Origin: Apostichopus californicus
Lineage: Eukaryota > Echinodermata > Holothuroidea > Aspidochirotida > Stichopodidae
Assembly: GCA_020650975.1 (NCBI GenBank)
Contig: JAIPMN010000587.1
Location: forward strand, 1-28,543
Length of the DNA: 28,543 nucleotides
Direction of reading: 5' to 3'
This document shows, piece by piece, positions 1-10,900 of this stretch (positions are counted from its first letter, which is position 1; each line of letters opens with the position of its first letter). The notes beneath the pieces were generated by a model. It ran no database searches, was not told where the DNA came from, and was given only the letters and a program-made list of their open reading frames with translations. The position numbers were made by a program, and so were the translations under genes.

Positions 1-260
1 GGGGTCTAAGGGGAGGGGGTGTCCCCCTCCCCTTTGAGATATTTTTGAACAAATTAAACAAAAAATTAAACATTTTAGTTGAATCAGTAGACCTGAATGT
101 TACTACGATTATAATCGAGTTATCGGAGCTGACGAGTATTCAAGATCAAAAGAGCACTGACAAAATACCATGCTAAAAAAAAACAACAGTTTTAAACATT
201 TTTTCGACACTGAAAGGGGGGAGCAGTCGCTCCCCCTGCTCCCCCCTGGCTACGTCCCTG
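1..260. mobile_element. 3' end of a probable non-autonomous hAT-like element (partial)
   Basis: The segment has G-rich and C-rich blocks near both sides and ends at 260. The reverse complement of its last bases reads CAGGGACGTAGCCAGGGG, which resembles the CAGGG-type termini of hAT elements. A block near 216-245 (GGGGGGAGCAG...CTGCTCCCCCC) is self-complementary. The left end lies outside the window, so the target-site duplication cannot be tested; the right copy would be ATATAGGT at 261-268. A related terminus appears near 28387. The family call is inference. Confidence 0.45.
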
Positions 261-3200
261 ATATAGGTTAGAACCTTTTGACAAACTACGAGCAATGTCA
301 TGCAGATATAAGTAATTTTATTATATATTAATAAGTTTGAATTTAGTTAATATACCAGGGATGTAAATAAGAATACCCCTGCTGGTTGGGCAGTTCCAAT
401 TTCTTTTGTCCATTCAATGGCTACTAAATTAACTATGTGGGCAACAGTGGATTTCTGATTTTCCATACAACATCATGCTCTACAAGCCACTGCTTATATG
501 CTATGTTTATGGAGTTCGAAATTTGAAACTTGTTTGTCGGGACGAACAAATATATTGTCTGGGAAAATGTTAGAACCCCAGTCGTCCGGCGAACCCTTTA
601 GTGATGCTCCTGCATAACCAAGAACAGTCAACTTCACTTATCACACACATTGTTGACATATATAATATACCATACGGACAGAACGGATATGACACTCAAC
701 CAAACCTCGAAATGCCGTTGTCTAGATGTGTTGCTACATCGAAAATTCTCTCATCTGCAATATTTGTAAGCAAGGGCTATGACGTTAAAAGTAATATGCC
801 AGGAAGGAAAATAGAACCGGAATTACATCAAAAGGACATTTTGTTGAGGGTCAGGGTATGGTATGTTTCTAAATGACACTAGTTTTGGGGACATTTTGGG
901 ACCCTTTCACACAAAATTAAAGGGGGGGGGGGGATTAAGCAATTCTCATATAGCCTACACTTCTGTTTGAGATGTTTATTTTTGTTGTTGTAGTTATGCG
1001 TATCTATGATATGAACATTAACATTTTTCTAAAGAATAATTCACTTGATATTCACAATAATTAACTGGGTAGGCAATGGAATTACGTGTACTCGTTGTTT
1101 AGCTATATAACAACCTTATATAGGCTTATATAGGAGTTAGGCATATGTACGGAATTAAGTTGGACATGGAACGTTTTGTAAACAAGAAAAAAGTTGCGGA
1201 AATATATGCCACTCATAAATGAAACATATCAAAATATTACGTCTAAATCTTGTTTTAAAGACCAATAAAGCGGAGCAAATAATACTTATATTCAACTCTC
1301 ATGGGAAAAGAATCAAACCACGATAAATACAGAGTGTGCGTGATTGAATATACAAGTGAGATATGGAAGCGTTCCCGTCACCACTATATACCATGCATGC
1401 TGAACTTTAGGTGTCCAGCAATATTAAAGCTTTAATTGTTGTCAATGGCAAAATATAGGTGTCCGTGACGTCAAACGTACCCCTTTATAGTCACAGGAAA
1501 GCGTTTATATTACAAGGGTGTGGACACCTCTATTTGGGACACCATCATGTAAACTAAATGCTTGGCATAGTTTAACTTGTGTGTTATAATCGTATGCTGT
1601 CGACCATGCGTCATAATAGAGGAGCGTGGAGTAACGGTGACTTGTTTCGAGATGCAAACGTATATTGTTTAACAAATCATTCGCTTTATCGATTTCTATA
1701 TAGTATGCGATGTGTGTTTACATAGGTATGGGCCCCTATGAAAAACATTATATAACGGACAAAAAAAAAAACCCACAACAAAAACAAACAATAAACGAAT
1801 GAATGAATTAAAACCCACGTACTGCAGTTTATAATGTGAGTATTATGTACGGTGACTCATTGATGGGGACTATTTTGTCTCCCCTGTTACCTTTTTATGC
1901 ACTACTTCAAATTCCCGGAGGGCCGGATCCAGGGTTTGATAAAGGAGCGAATGTGACACCGGGGTCGTTGAAGCTAAATTCTATGTAAACCCTCTTCCGG
2001 CTCATAAAAATAAAAAAAAATAGACTTCATTAGACGCATCTGAGATGGCAAATTTATACTATATAGAAATTAGGTTCATATGCTAAACGTTAAGCTAAAA
2101 TATTAAGCTAAAGGTTAGGCACAGTTGTGCTTATAAGTACATTTGAATGTTTGAGTGAGGTTGAAAGGAGTTGAACACCTCCTCCTACCCACACGAGCAC
2201 CCCGATCAGTGCCTGATTCTGTGCCATGGTAAGTGCAAAGTATACCCAATCTGTGTTTGAACCTATAGTGTGTAGACGATTTCTATAAGGCCTAATGGGT
2301 AACTTAATCAGGTATCGCACAAACTGAGTGATAAATGAATGTGAAAAACGATGTAACAGACTGTTCTAACCGGTTGATAATTGTAAGAAATTTGAAAATC
2401 GTAATTTGCAATTAACTATAGATTTACGTACTACAGACAAGTCATGATCATCGAATTTAACATGGTATGGAACTCTCACGCCACAGCACAAATTGTGTGC
2501 TCCACAATAGGAAAATGTAGCAACAATGATGAATGGTCATGTGATGCGATCGCCGTACACAGCTACTTTTCGAACATCTACTGCCAGCGGAGTAATAGAT
2601 TGCGTGCAGCGGTTACTCCCATCATGATACGCGCTTTTTTTACTTGCATGTGTCGCACCACAATTAATTTCTCCCATTGACTTACACACTATACTCGTCA
2701 CTTTCCAAGGCTGCTAGAGCATAAATAGAAGTTTTCAACTGACATGTCCAACATATGTTATCTGATGGCTTGGGCCAAAAGGAATGATGGTGACTCAGAA
2801 AATACCTAAAAAATTCAATATAGTAGGAGTTATTTTCCGATAATGGTTAACCTTGCAGGCGGACATGCACTACTCTAATGGTGGTGCGATACCTGCCAAA
2901 TAAACGGTATGCATTGTGTACAGTCCTGATAAGCTACGTGCGTCCCACAAATACCCCCAAAAGGAATTTTGGATTTGGAAATTGTGGTAAACATTGAAAA
3001 CAATTGAACCCCTTAGCTAGATTTCGTTGTTCGGATAGCATCACCAGGAATTGGTAGTTATGAGATTATGACATTAGTTGTTTATCGAATACACATTCAA
3101 GGAGTACCATGCAGAGATGAGTGCCGCAAGGGGCATTTGGCTTGTCATACACGTCAAGCGCACAGAACTTTATACAAATATACCAATTGTGTGTTCACAC

Positions 3201-3925
3201 GACCCTCTCCATGGTTGGTACGTTTTGTGTGGTCCAGATTTATGTATACGCCGATGGTTTTGACAGCTTTTTTTTCTAGTTTGGCGTAAAGTGATGTATA
3301 GTATCTGGTAACATACTCGAAAGATACTCTTGCATGCTGCAGACGACACTAGGAATACTGACTATTTAGGTAATAGACATTGTTTGATTGATGCCACACT
3401 CTCAGATATTGAGTATTCAACCAAAGATTCTAGATTCAACAACAGTATGACCAGAACATTCTCATCAGGGCAGTGATACAGTCATGTAAAGCGGTCACCT
3501 AAAAATGAATGAAAAAGCGAGAAGCTGCTGGAAGCTACTTGGGCGATCAGTGGACTTTGTTTGGTTCAACTTCTACTTCTAGTACTAGTACTAGTAGTAG
3601 GCTACTAAGTACTAAGCGCTTACGTACGATTCCATCGAGGACGATTGGTGACATAGGTACAGTAAATGTCAGTAGGCCTATATATGCCTTTTGGCTAAGA
3701 TCATGTGTAGTATCTGTTCTCTTTCGAGGGGAATGGTGATACTCACCCGACGATGATCACACAGTCTCGATGCAAGGAGTCTGGGGTTGAGAGTGGATCA
3801 GTCGTTCGGTAGTTTGGTTTTCGTGCCTTGGTTCTTTCCTGAGTGACTTTTCTTAAAAAGTATCTTATAGAAGACTTTAGCAATACTCTTTTTACACACG
3901 TCTTTGTCAAGACATGATAGAGTAA
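261..3925. other. Upstream region without a recognisable gene
   Basis: The sequence is AT-rich with many stops in all frames. The longest open stretches (601-876, 2444-2680 and 3509-3739 on plus, 2108-2320 on minus) have no recognisable motif and no convincing splice context. A G run is present near 922-934, and a palindromic CTAGTA repeat near 3572-3602. The gene that starts at 4762 needs at least one more 5' exon, which could lie here or further upstream. I could not identify it: a short signal-peptide exon ending in phase 0 would be easy to miss by eye. Confidence 0.5.
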
Positions 3926-3933
3926 GCTTAAGG
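3926..3933. repeat. Left target-site duplication of hAT-type element
   Basis: GCTTAAGG directly precedes the CAGGG terminus at 3934 and is repeated exactly at 4337-4344 after the CCCTG terminus. An 8-bp duplication is the hallmark of hAT transposition. Confidence 0.85.
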
Positions 3934-4336
3934 CAGGGTTGTCCAACCTTTTGCAGAGGAGGGCCATGTGGAATAATTATGATGAAGGAGGGGGCTGCAT
4001 GAACCCTACGCTCGATTTTTCGATTTTTTGCCCGAAACTCAAGGCAACAAAATGTGAGCACTGCGCGCGGAGCGCACTGATTTATTTTCCTTCCTGATAA
4101 AACAGATGAATAAAGTCCAGCTGCCCCCACCCCCCTCCGCCGAGAGTGTCACACAAACTGACCTGTATGCAGTTTTTTGGACCCAGAAGGTTCGAATGAT
4201 TGATTATATAGCTTCAAATTGTTATCAATAAATCTGCTCACTAAAATTTCGCAACGTAGAAGCATCTCTGGCGGGCCGGACGCAACCCTGCGGCGGGCTG
4301 GACTGTGGCCCGCGGGCCGTAGGTTGGACAACCCTG
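3934..4336. mobile_element. Non-autonomous hAT-type DNA transposon, 403 bp
   Basis: The element has perfect 16-bp terminal inverted repeats (CAGGGTTGTCCAACCT at 3934-3949, and its reverse complement at 4321-4336). It is flanked by identical 8-bp duplications, GCTTAAGG. The interior has no intact transposase, only short minus-strand open stretches, so it would need a transposase supplied in trans. A GC-rich self-complementary stretch (GGCCCGCGGGCC near 4307) sits next to the right terminus. Termini and duplication length place it in the hAT superfamily with good confidence; the exact family is not assigned. It was inserted at the left edge of the older element at 4341-4678. Confidence 0.88.
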
Positions 4337-4344
4337 GCTTAAGG
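4337..4344. repeat. Right target-site duplication of hAT-type element
   Basis: Exact copy of GCTTAAGG at 3926-3933. Its last four bases are also the first four bases of the terminal repeat of the adjacent element, which gives the order of insertion. Confidence 0.85.
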
Positions 4345-4678
4345 TGACCAGATGACCCCGATTTCCGGGGACAGCCCCCAGATAAAAATTGTACCCTGCA
4401 ATTGTCTCAATTGGTTTCACTTATTATCATCGATTTATCATTCCCAATTTTATTAAATGACCCACATTGATGTATATTTAGCAACACACATGTTTCTAGA
4501 GAATTGTATTATCACAGAAACTGCACTAGGCATTTGACCATCATTTTTTAAACACTGAAGTCTGGAATCCCAACATCCTGTGAAACCTATGGTATACATC
4601 AAATGTTACCTTAATGTCAAAACAGGGTCAACATCAATATCATGTCCCTGGAATTTCTGGGAGAGAAATGGTCACCTT
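4341..4678. mobile_element. Older inverted-repeat DNA element, about 338 bp
   Basis: AAGGTGACCA at 4341-4350 is mirrored by TGGTCACCTT at 4669-4678, giving 10-bp inverted termini. A TA dinucleotide lies at each end (CTTA / CTTAG), which would fit a TA target duplication of the Tc1/mariner type, but the exact boundary is uncertain by a base or two. There is no coding capacity. The left terminus is part of the hAT target duplication, so this element was already present when the hAT element landed. Superfamily is not settled. Confidence 0.55.
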
Positions 4679-4761
4679 AGTTTAGAGGGATACCAACATG
4701 TAATGTAACATGATGTTTGCATGGTTATTAAATGTTGTAATTTTGCTGTTATACTTCCCAG

Positions 4762-4997
4762 GTAATTGTAGAAGATGAAATTGGGTTTGACCTACCAACA
4801 ACTACTTGTCCAGCTTCTCTATTTACTTACACTTGCATGCTTAATATCCCTACTGGTGTTTCATGCTCTACTCAATTTCCAAGAAGCGTATTTCCTGATG
4901 TTTGCAACACAGATGCTAACAGTGCTAACTTAGGCTTTGGTTTTGCAACTGAAGTCTTCACTGTAAATGGAGATATTGGTGTCATTTCCAGGACAAT
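4762..4997 (+). CDS. Exon 1 in window: unassigned N-terminal region
   Basis: The acceptor is ATACTTCCCAG and the donor GTAAGT at 4998. The exon starts in phase 0 (VIVEDEIGFDLPTTT) and leaves two bases, AT, at its end. It encodes about 78 residues with four cysteines, in TTTCPAS, TYTCML, GVSCST and PDVCNT. In frame there is a stop at 4738 and no methionine before the acceptor, so this is an internal exon and the true start lies upstream. No family recognised. The frame is supported by clean joining to the next exon. Confidence 0.72.
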
Positions 4998-7900
4998 GTA
5001 AGTATCCAGGATTGTGGAAAAGGAAGGAGGGGGGGGGGGAGGGGATAGATCAGATCAACTGGGAAGGATTTCATGGTTTCCTCTCATTTCAAATGGGGAA
5101 AAAGTTCCTCTCATATTTAATTTACAATATCTCTAGGCTATTTCAATGCAAAAACTGACCTCTTGTTAGTGCCTCATGTTGGGTGTGTCATTTGATAGGC
5201 TCTGGGCTACTCATACATGTTGATGGCTAATGGCAGTACTCACATATGTTGTTCAATAGTTAACTGAGCTCTCTTCCCAGAAATGAGTTGTTAAATTTTG
5301 CAAAATGCTATCATGAAAAAGAGTTGATTGTTAAAGACTCATGTTGTAATTACAGTAATGCCACCTTAAGTTATCAATGAGTACAATAATTGAGTTGATC
5401 ACACTAGCAAATCTTTTCAAAAGCATTATGAAAAAAGCTGTGATACCTCTTACAAAAAAAGTTACATTCCATCAGAAGAAAGAGAGATATTAGGAATGGA
5501 ATGCTCATCTTCATAGGTGGGTGGAATATGGAAGTAATGATATTATGTTAAAATTGATAGCTGTTTTTTTCTATCAAAGTCAGTGGTCTGCACACATTTA
5601 AGCTCACAAAACTTGAGCTTCCATGAGAACTGAGCCAGGCCCTAGACCCACCAGACCTCTGGGATCCCCCTGGGATCCCTCTGGGATCCCTCTGGATCGA
5701 TGCTGAGAATGCCTAAAAGTTATCGGTAGACTATGTATGTCGTCAAGCTCTGAAACTATGTGTATACATTTTCCAGCATCTGGACAAAACCCACAACCCA
5801 CCAGAAAGTTTTCCAAAAGTGGGGTAGCACCCAGTAGCTTACAGACAGTGGATCTACAGCATCTCTACAGTTACACTTTCGTTTCTTTTTCCCCTGCCTG
5901 CAACATGTGGTATAGCCTACTCATGCAAGTGTAAAAGATTTTAGGTGGCAAAGTTCATTCCATGGCTATCTGTAGCATTATTACAACTTGCAGCATGTAT
6001 CAAGAGCTCATTACATTATTGTTGTTAAACTTGGTCTTCTTTACTTACTTTACCTACAGTGGTACCACCACAGAATCTTCTGCAACCACCTTTGGCTTCA
6101 TTGATGTAACTGATTTAACAAGAACTGTGCTTAATCAGCCTCCGAGTGCAAACATGCTACCAATCGTCGGGGTTCCTGCTAATTGTGCCACAGTATTACA
6201 AATTCCAAGTTAGTTTATTTAACATCTATCATAGGGAGTGAGATAGAGCAGCAAAAGGTGGATCTAGGAAGTGTATTGATTTGAAAAGTTCATGTCTTGA
6301 CGTATTTAAAGTATGTCGTGAGTTCATCGGTTGAAATACATCTTTTGATGGATGAAACACAAGGTGTTAACTTGGCCCGCAGATTCTGTTTTTGTTGTGC
6401 AAGCTAAAGTAAATAAAATAACACAATAAACAAAGAAGAGCTGGTTATTTAATTTTATTCAGTATGATCATCCAGAGGTGTAGCAATTTCAATGTTTGTT
6501 TCTAAACTTACGAGTTATGTATGACACATAGTTTGAATTTCAAGAATATAAAAAAAGAAGTTTAGTATGCCAAGTTGATAAACATATGTCATAGAGTTTG
6601 AGAGTTCTTAAACTGGTAAGTAACAAAGCAATATGATGACAATGATATTTAGTGAAAATAATATCTTTCTGTTAATTTGTAATATTTGTAGGGATGCACC
6701 AGATTCGGAATATCAAATTTCCCGGAAAGACTCTAAAAATCCTGCTGCATACCAGATTTTTATTTTTTTAAATTATTTTTGTACTGTATGCCATTATTAA
6801 GAGAGCTTCCATTCCTTCTGAGCCCTTTCTTGCTTACTCTGACTTTCGCCAACAGTTTTCAATAGTGTCAACTTACATACGGTTGTAAATGGTGAACTGC
6901 TGACACCAGAAATAACATATGTTTATATATACATATATCTATATGGATATAGCAAAAATACAACTAAAAGATGTTTCGACATTAATTTATGAGCACTTTC
7001 TCATGAGAATGTAGTTTAATTTCCCATTATTGTCTACAGTTTATGATGCTGATCGTTTCGATACAACCAGATGTGAAGTTGGTAATACTGCTGCAGAGTG
7101 TGGAGGACCATGTGTGCTAGGGGGCGGCATATCATTGCAGGTATTATGACACTATTTGTCAGATTGATTGATAGCAATGTCTGTGTGCAAGTCATTCTAC
7201 TTAATACTGCTAAGCTGACTGTATGCAGTTCCTTGTTCTAAAATGGCAACTATTCAGCTTTAATATTCTGTTTTGTTTGCACAGTGGTAGTTACAATCTC
7301 TGGTATATGACTACGCTGACAGGGAGGAGGGGGGGGGGCGGGGCGGAAAGAAGATCCTGTTGTTCTTGGTTCCGATACTTTGACATCCATCCTAACCTTT
7401 GCAGACAAGTTGTCATATATGTGTGCATGTGTGCTGGTGGGTGTATGTGTGTGGACACTAGCTGGTAAGCATGGTATCTCAAGAAAGAAATATGTGATTC
7501 ATGTCATACTTGGTTACATATTTTGGTCATGGTCAGTAGATGATCCCTATTGGTTTGGTAGTACTATCTTGCATATTAATGTGTCGGCAGAATTAATGTA
7601 AAATTCTGAAAATGTCAATATCTCTTCAACCAAATATTCCATTTAGTTCATACTGGGTATGGTGATGTAATTACATAGTAAATACATGTTTTTGCAACAA
7701 CAACAACAACTGTACCTCATAACTATTCTTGTATGGATGGGGCTTAATGGGAAATCTTCAAATAACAGCTTGTAAACACGATATCTCAACAAACACGAAT
7801 TGAATCAATCATTTGTTTTCCCCTGTTGTGAATTGGAAATTACAACTGTTGATATTGTTAAAGTGGAATTTCCATGACTGAACTCTTCTACATCAGTAGG

Positions 7901-10900
7901 TTATATTTATGATTGAAATGTTTTGTGCAATTTGGATATATCTTACTATATCAAGTAGATCCCTGTTTGGTATCCTGGTCATTTTATGATTGTTACATAA
8001 TTATCCCTACATAGACGAATCCATGTCAACTGACGATTCCTGCTACTGGTGTAAGTGAGATTACTGTGCCTTTGGTCATCATAGACACCAACGTAAATGG
8101 CATTGACATGAGCCGCACATCTCTCCAGTTCACAATAGAGTTTGTCAATGTGCCTGGACCATGCAACCTGTTGCAATTGGACCCCAATGCCATCATCAGT
8201 GCTACAGGCTTGTCGAGTTCGTTACCCGTGCAAGCATTATACAATAATCCTTTGGCATATGAGCCAGGTGTAGTATCGTAAGTTGTTGTTTGTAGATTTA
8301 CAGCATTTAATGAGTAGCCTATGAAAGCTGATGCATGAGTTTGTCATGTGAATGTCTTGTCTAGTCACAGAGTGGGGTGTCTGTTTGTAGGTGATAGTCC
8401 ATATCAGAGAAAGGAGAAAACAAGTTAAACACTATTCCCAATTGTAGACCTACTCTTGGTGTGCTAATACTACACAATACACAGACAATGCTGGTTAAGC
8501 CGAAGCATTTCCGACTAGACAAGAACTACAGTATCATCCAACTTCAAAGCCAATGACTGAATAACGAACAAGTGTGAGAGGGGGTGTTAATTGCTAGAGT
8601 GAATTTCATGGTCACTGTAATACAGACATGAGTAAATACATACTTCCAAAATAAAATAATTTTGTGAAGTTTTGGAAAACATTTTACACCAAAGTTGGAC
8701 CATAACGCAAGACAGTCGCTATGTGGCTGTAAACTGTGTAGATCGAGTCAGGTAAGTCAATATGTTGTGAAATGTATGGTAAGACTCTTTGTTCAGTGGT
8801 TGAGCCACTCTTTCAGGGAAGAGTGATTTGATCACAGTATATTGTTAATTTGTAATGTTCAAAATCAATGTCTTCAGGCCTGCTTAATCCATTAAAACAA
8901 ACAAGATATCACCTCATACCTAAAATGTGGATAATGAACTTGGTTTCAGTGGCTCAGCTTTTGTGACACCACGAGGAGGTCAAATCACTGCCTCAAATTT
9001 TCCTTCAATGTTTCGATTGCGGGTTAATTACAATGAAGCAACATCTCCACTACCACAAACTGCCTGCTTTCAATTTTCTGACCAATCCAAGTGAGTACCA
9101 TTGTTTCTGAGGGGTTTTCTTTGTATGATATATTTTTGTCAACGATTCAGGATTGTGTCGTTAAGCTGACGTTATAATAGATTCATCTCCTCTGTATCTA
9201 TGCTCTTAAGGCTTTGCTGCATCATTCTATCATATCATATTAACTTAAAGGCATTGAAGACTCGCCCCAAACCGTGTGCGGCCATCGGAAAATGTTAACT
9301 TTCCGTTGCTTGCAATTGACGTTTTATTCGTGTCGCTACAAAATGCAGACAGTACAGTAATGAAACGTGATACCTTGTTATCTTTAGCTGGACCTGAGAT
9401 GTCCATCGCTGTATTGTTTTGTACACTGTGCATGCTGTGGGTATTGACCGCTCACACATCATTTAGTCTGATTACCTCCATTATAAAAGCCATTAAACTG
9501 CAAATTTAAGTGTTTGCCTGAGATCTCTCTTGTTGAATGTGCACATATATGTGGTAATGACTCAATTCATTAGAGTGCATACAATTAAAGGACATACAAT
9601 GTACTTTAGTCAGTACGTATGCATAGTACACATCAGTGACCATTATGTCAGTGCACTATACTGCTGTCAGTTTGTGTTGCTATGACAACTGCATGTGTAG
9701 CATGCTCAGTGTCAGATCCTTCTGACTTTATTGTAGTGTTGTTCACTGTACTACATACATAACCTATTACTGTCATTCTTGGTACTTTATTGGTGCATTG
9801 ACATTGGTTTGAGAATGTTAACTCTAATCAAAGAATAATAAAGAATTATTATTATTATTATTATTTGTTTTATCACATAGTATAACAAGGTTAACAAGAC
9901 AATATAACTGCAAATAAGTAAAAAATGTGAAAGGAAGTAAACTAAGAAACCCTTTTGGGCTTAATCGAATAGAGTACTCCCATCAAAGAAAATGTATTTA
10001 ACCTTAACACCTATAAAAGTAACACCTATAAAAGAACTACCCCCCCCCCCAAAAAAAAATTAGATAACCAATAACATATACCAAATATACATATACCAAA
10101 TCGCAAAATTCTGTTTGATGTTTAGTTAGTTTTTTGTATGAATGTACGATAATGCTATTTCTGGATGTACTCCGCATATGGACTAGTGCATCGATTGAGT
10201 AATATACCTCCTATTCATGTATCGTCCTGTTATTCCACTTCCCAATGTCATTCCAGTTTATCAGACTCTATGGTTAACCATTGTCACATACATGCTTTCT
10301 TCCAGTGGCCGAATCTCTGAGGTGTATTGCCATAACTTCCAACAAGGTAAACTACTATGTTTCTTTATATGAGCTGGTTTGGTGTAATTACTAAAGAGCA
10401 TTGTCTTTCGTTTATTTGTAATATGTGGTTTAACAAACTTCTAGCATGCTCATACAAGTTTTAGTTCATCCCTCCTACCATTGTAACTGAGAGGCTTTTT
10501 TTTGTAATGAAGTTTTTATAAGCAATTAAATGTTACAAATAGGATGTGATGGAAAGCCATAATAGTACAAATAATTTGATCTAATATGCCCATAGAACAG
10601 CCAAACTTAATTTTGATGATTCCATTAGGAGCATGGCCTACTTGGAAAAGATACTTAATTAAGCTGATTCTTGTTATTGTTAGTTTTATTGTTCGATTGA
10701 TATCCTCTTTCACTCAACAAACTTGTATGACTCATATGATACAAGGTTATATCCTTGTGTGAAAACATTTGAATATTAACCCTTTTTTATCACACTTTTT
10801 CAGGAAGAGCATCATTTTCAAGGGCTGCTATAGCAGGCACAGCTGGATCTACACTCAGTGTAAATTTATCTGTGCGGCAAATTGGGCGCACACCTCTTAG

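Noticed and set aside
601-876. 91-codon plus-strand open frame
   Set aside because: No recognisable motif, and it is flanked by AT-rich non-coding sequence; length is within chance expectation.
1900-1970. GGCCGGATCCAGGG as a possible transposon terminus near 1921
   Set aside because: No partner terminus or target duplication was found nearby.
2444-2680. 78-codon plus-strand open frame with several cysteines
   Set aside because: No EGF or other spacing, no supported acceptor or donor in matching phase, and no similarity to the modules downstream.
7285-7321. Candidate exon after acceptor TTTGCACAG at 7284
   Set aside because: Exon 3 ends in phase 0 and this sequence reads TGG TAG immediately, so it cannot be coding in the required frame.
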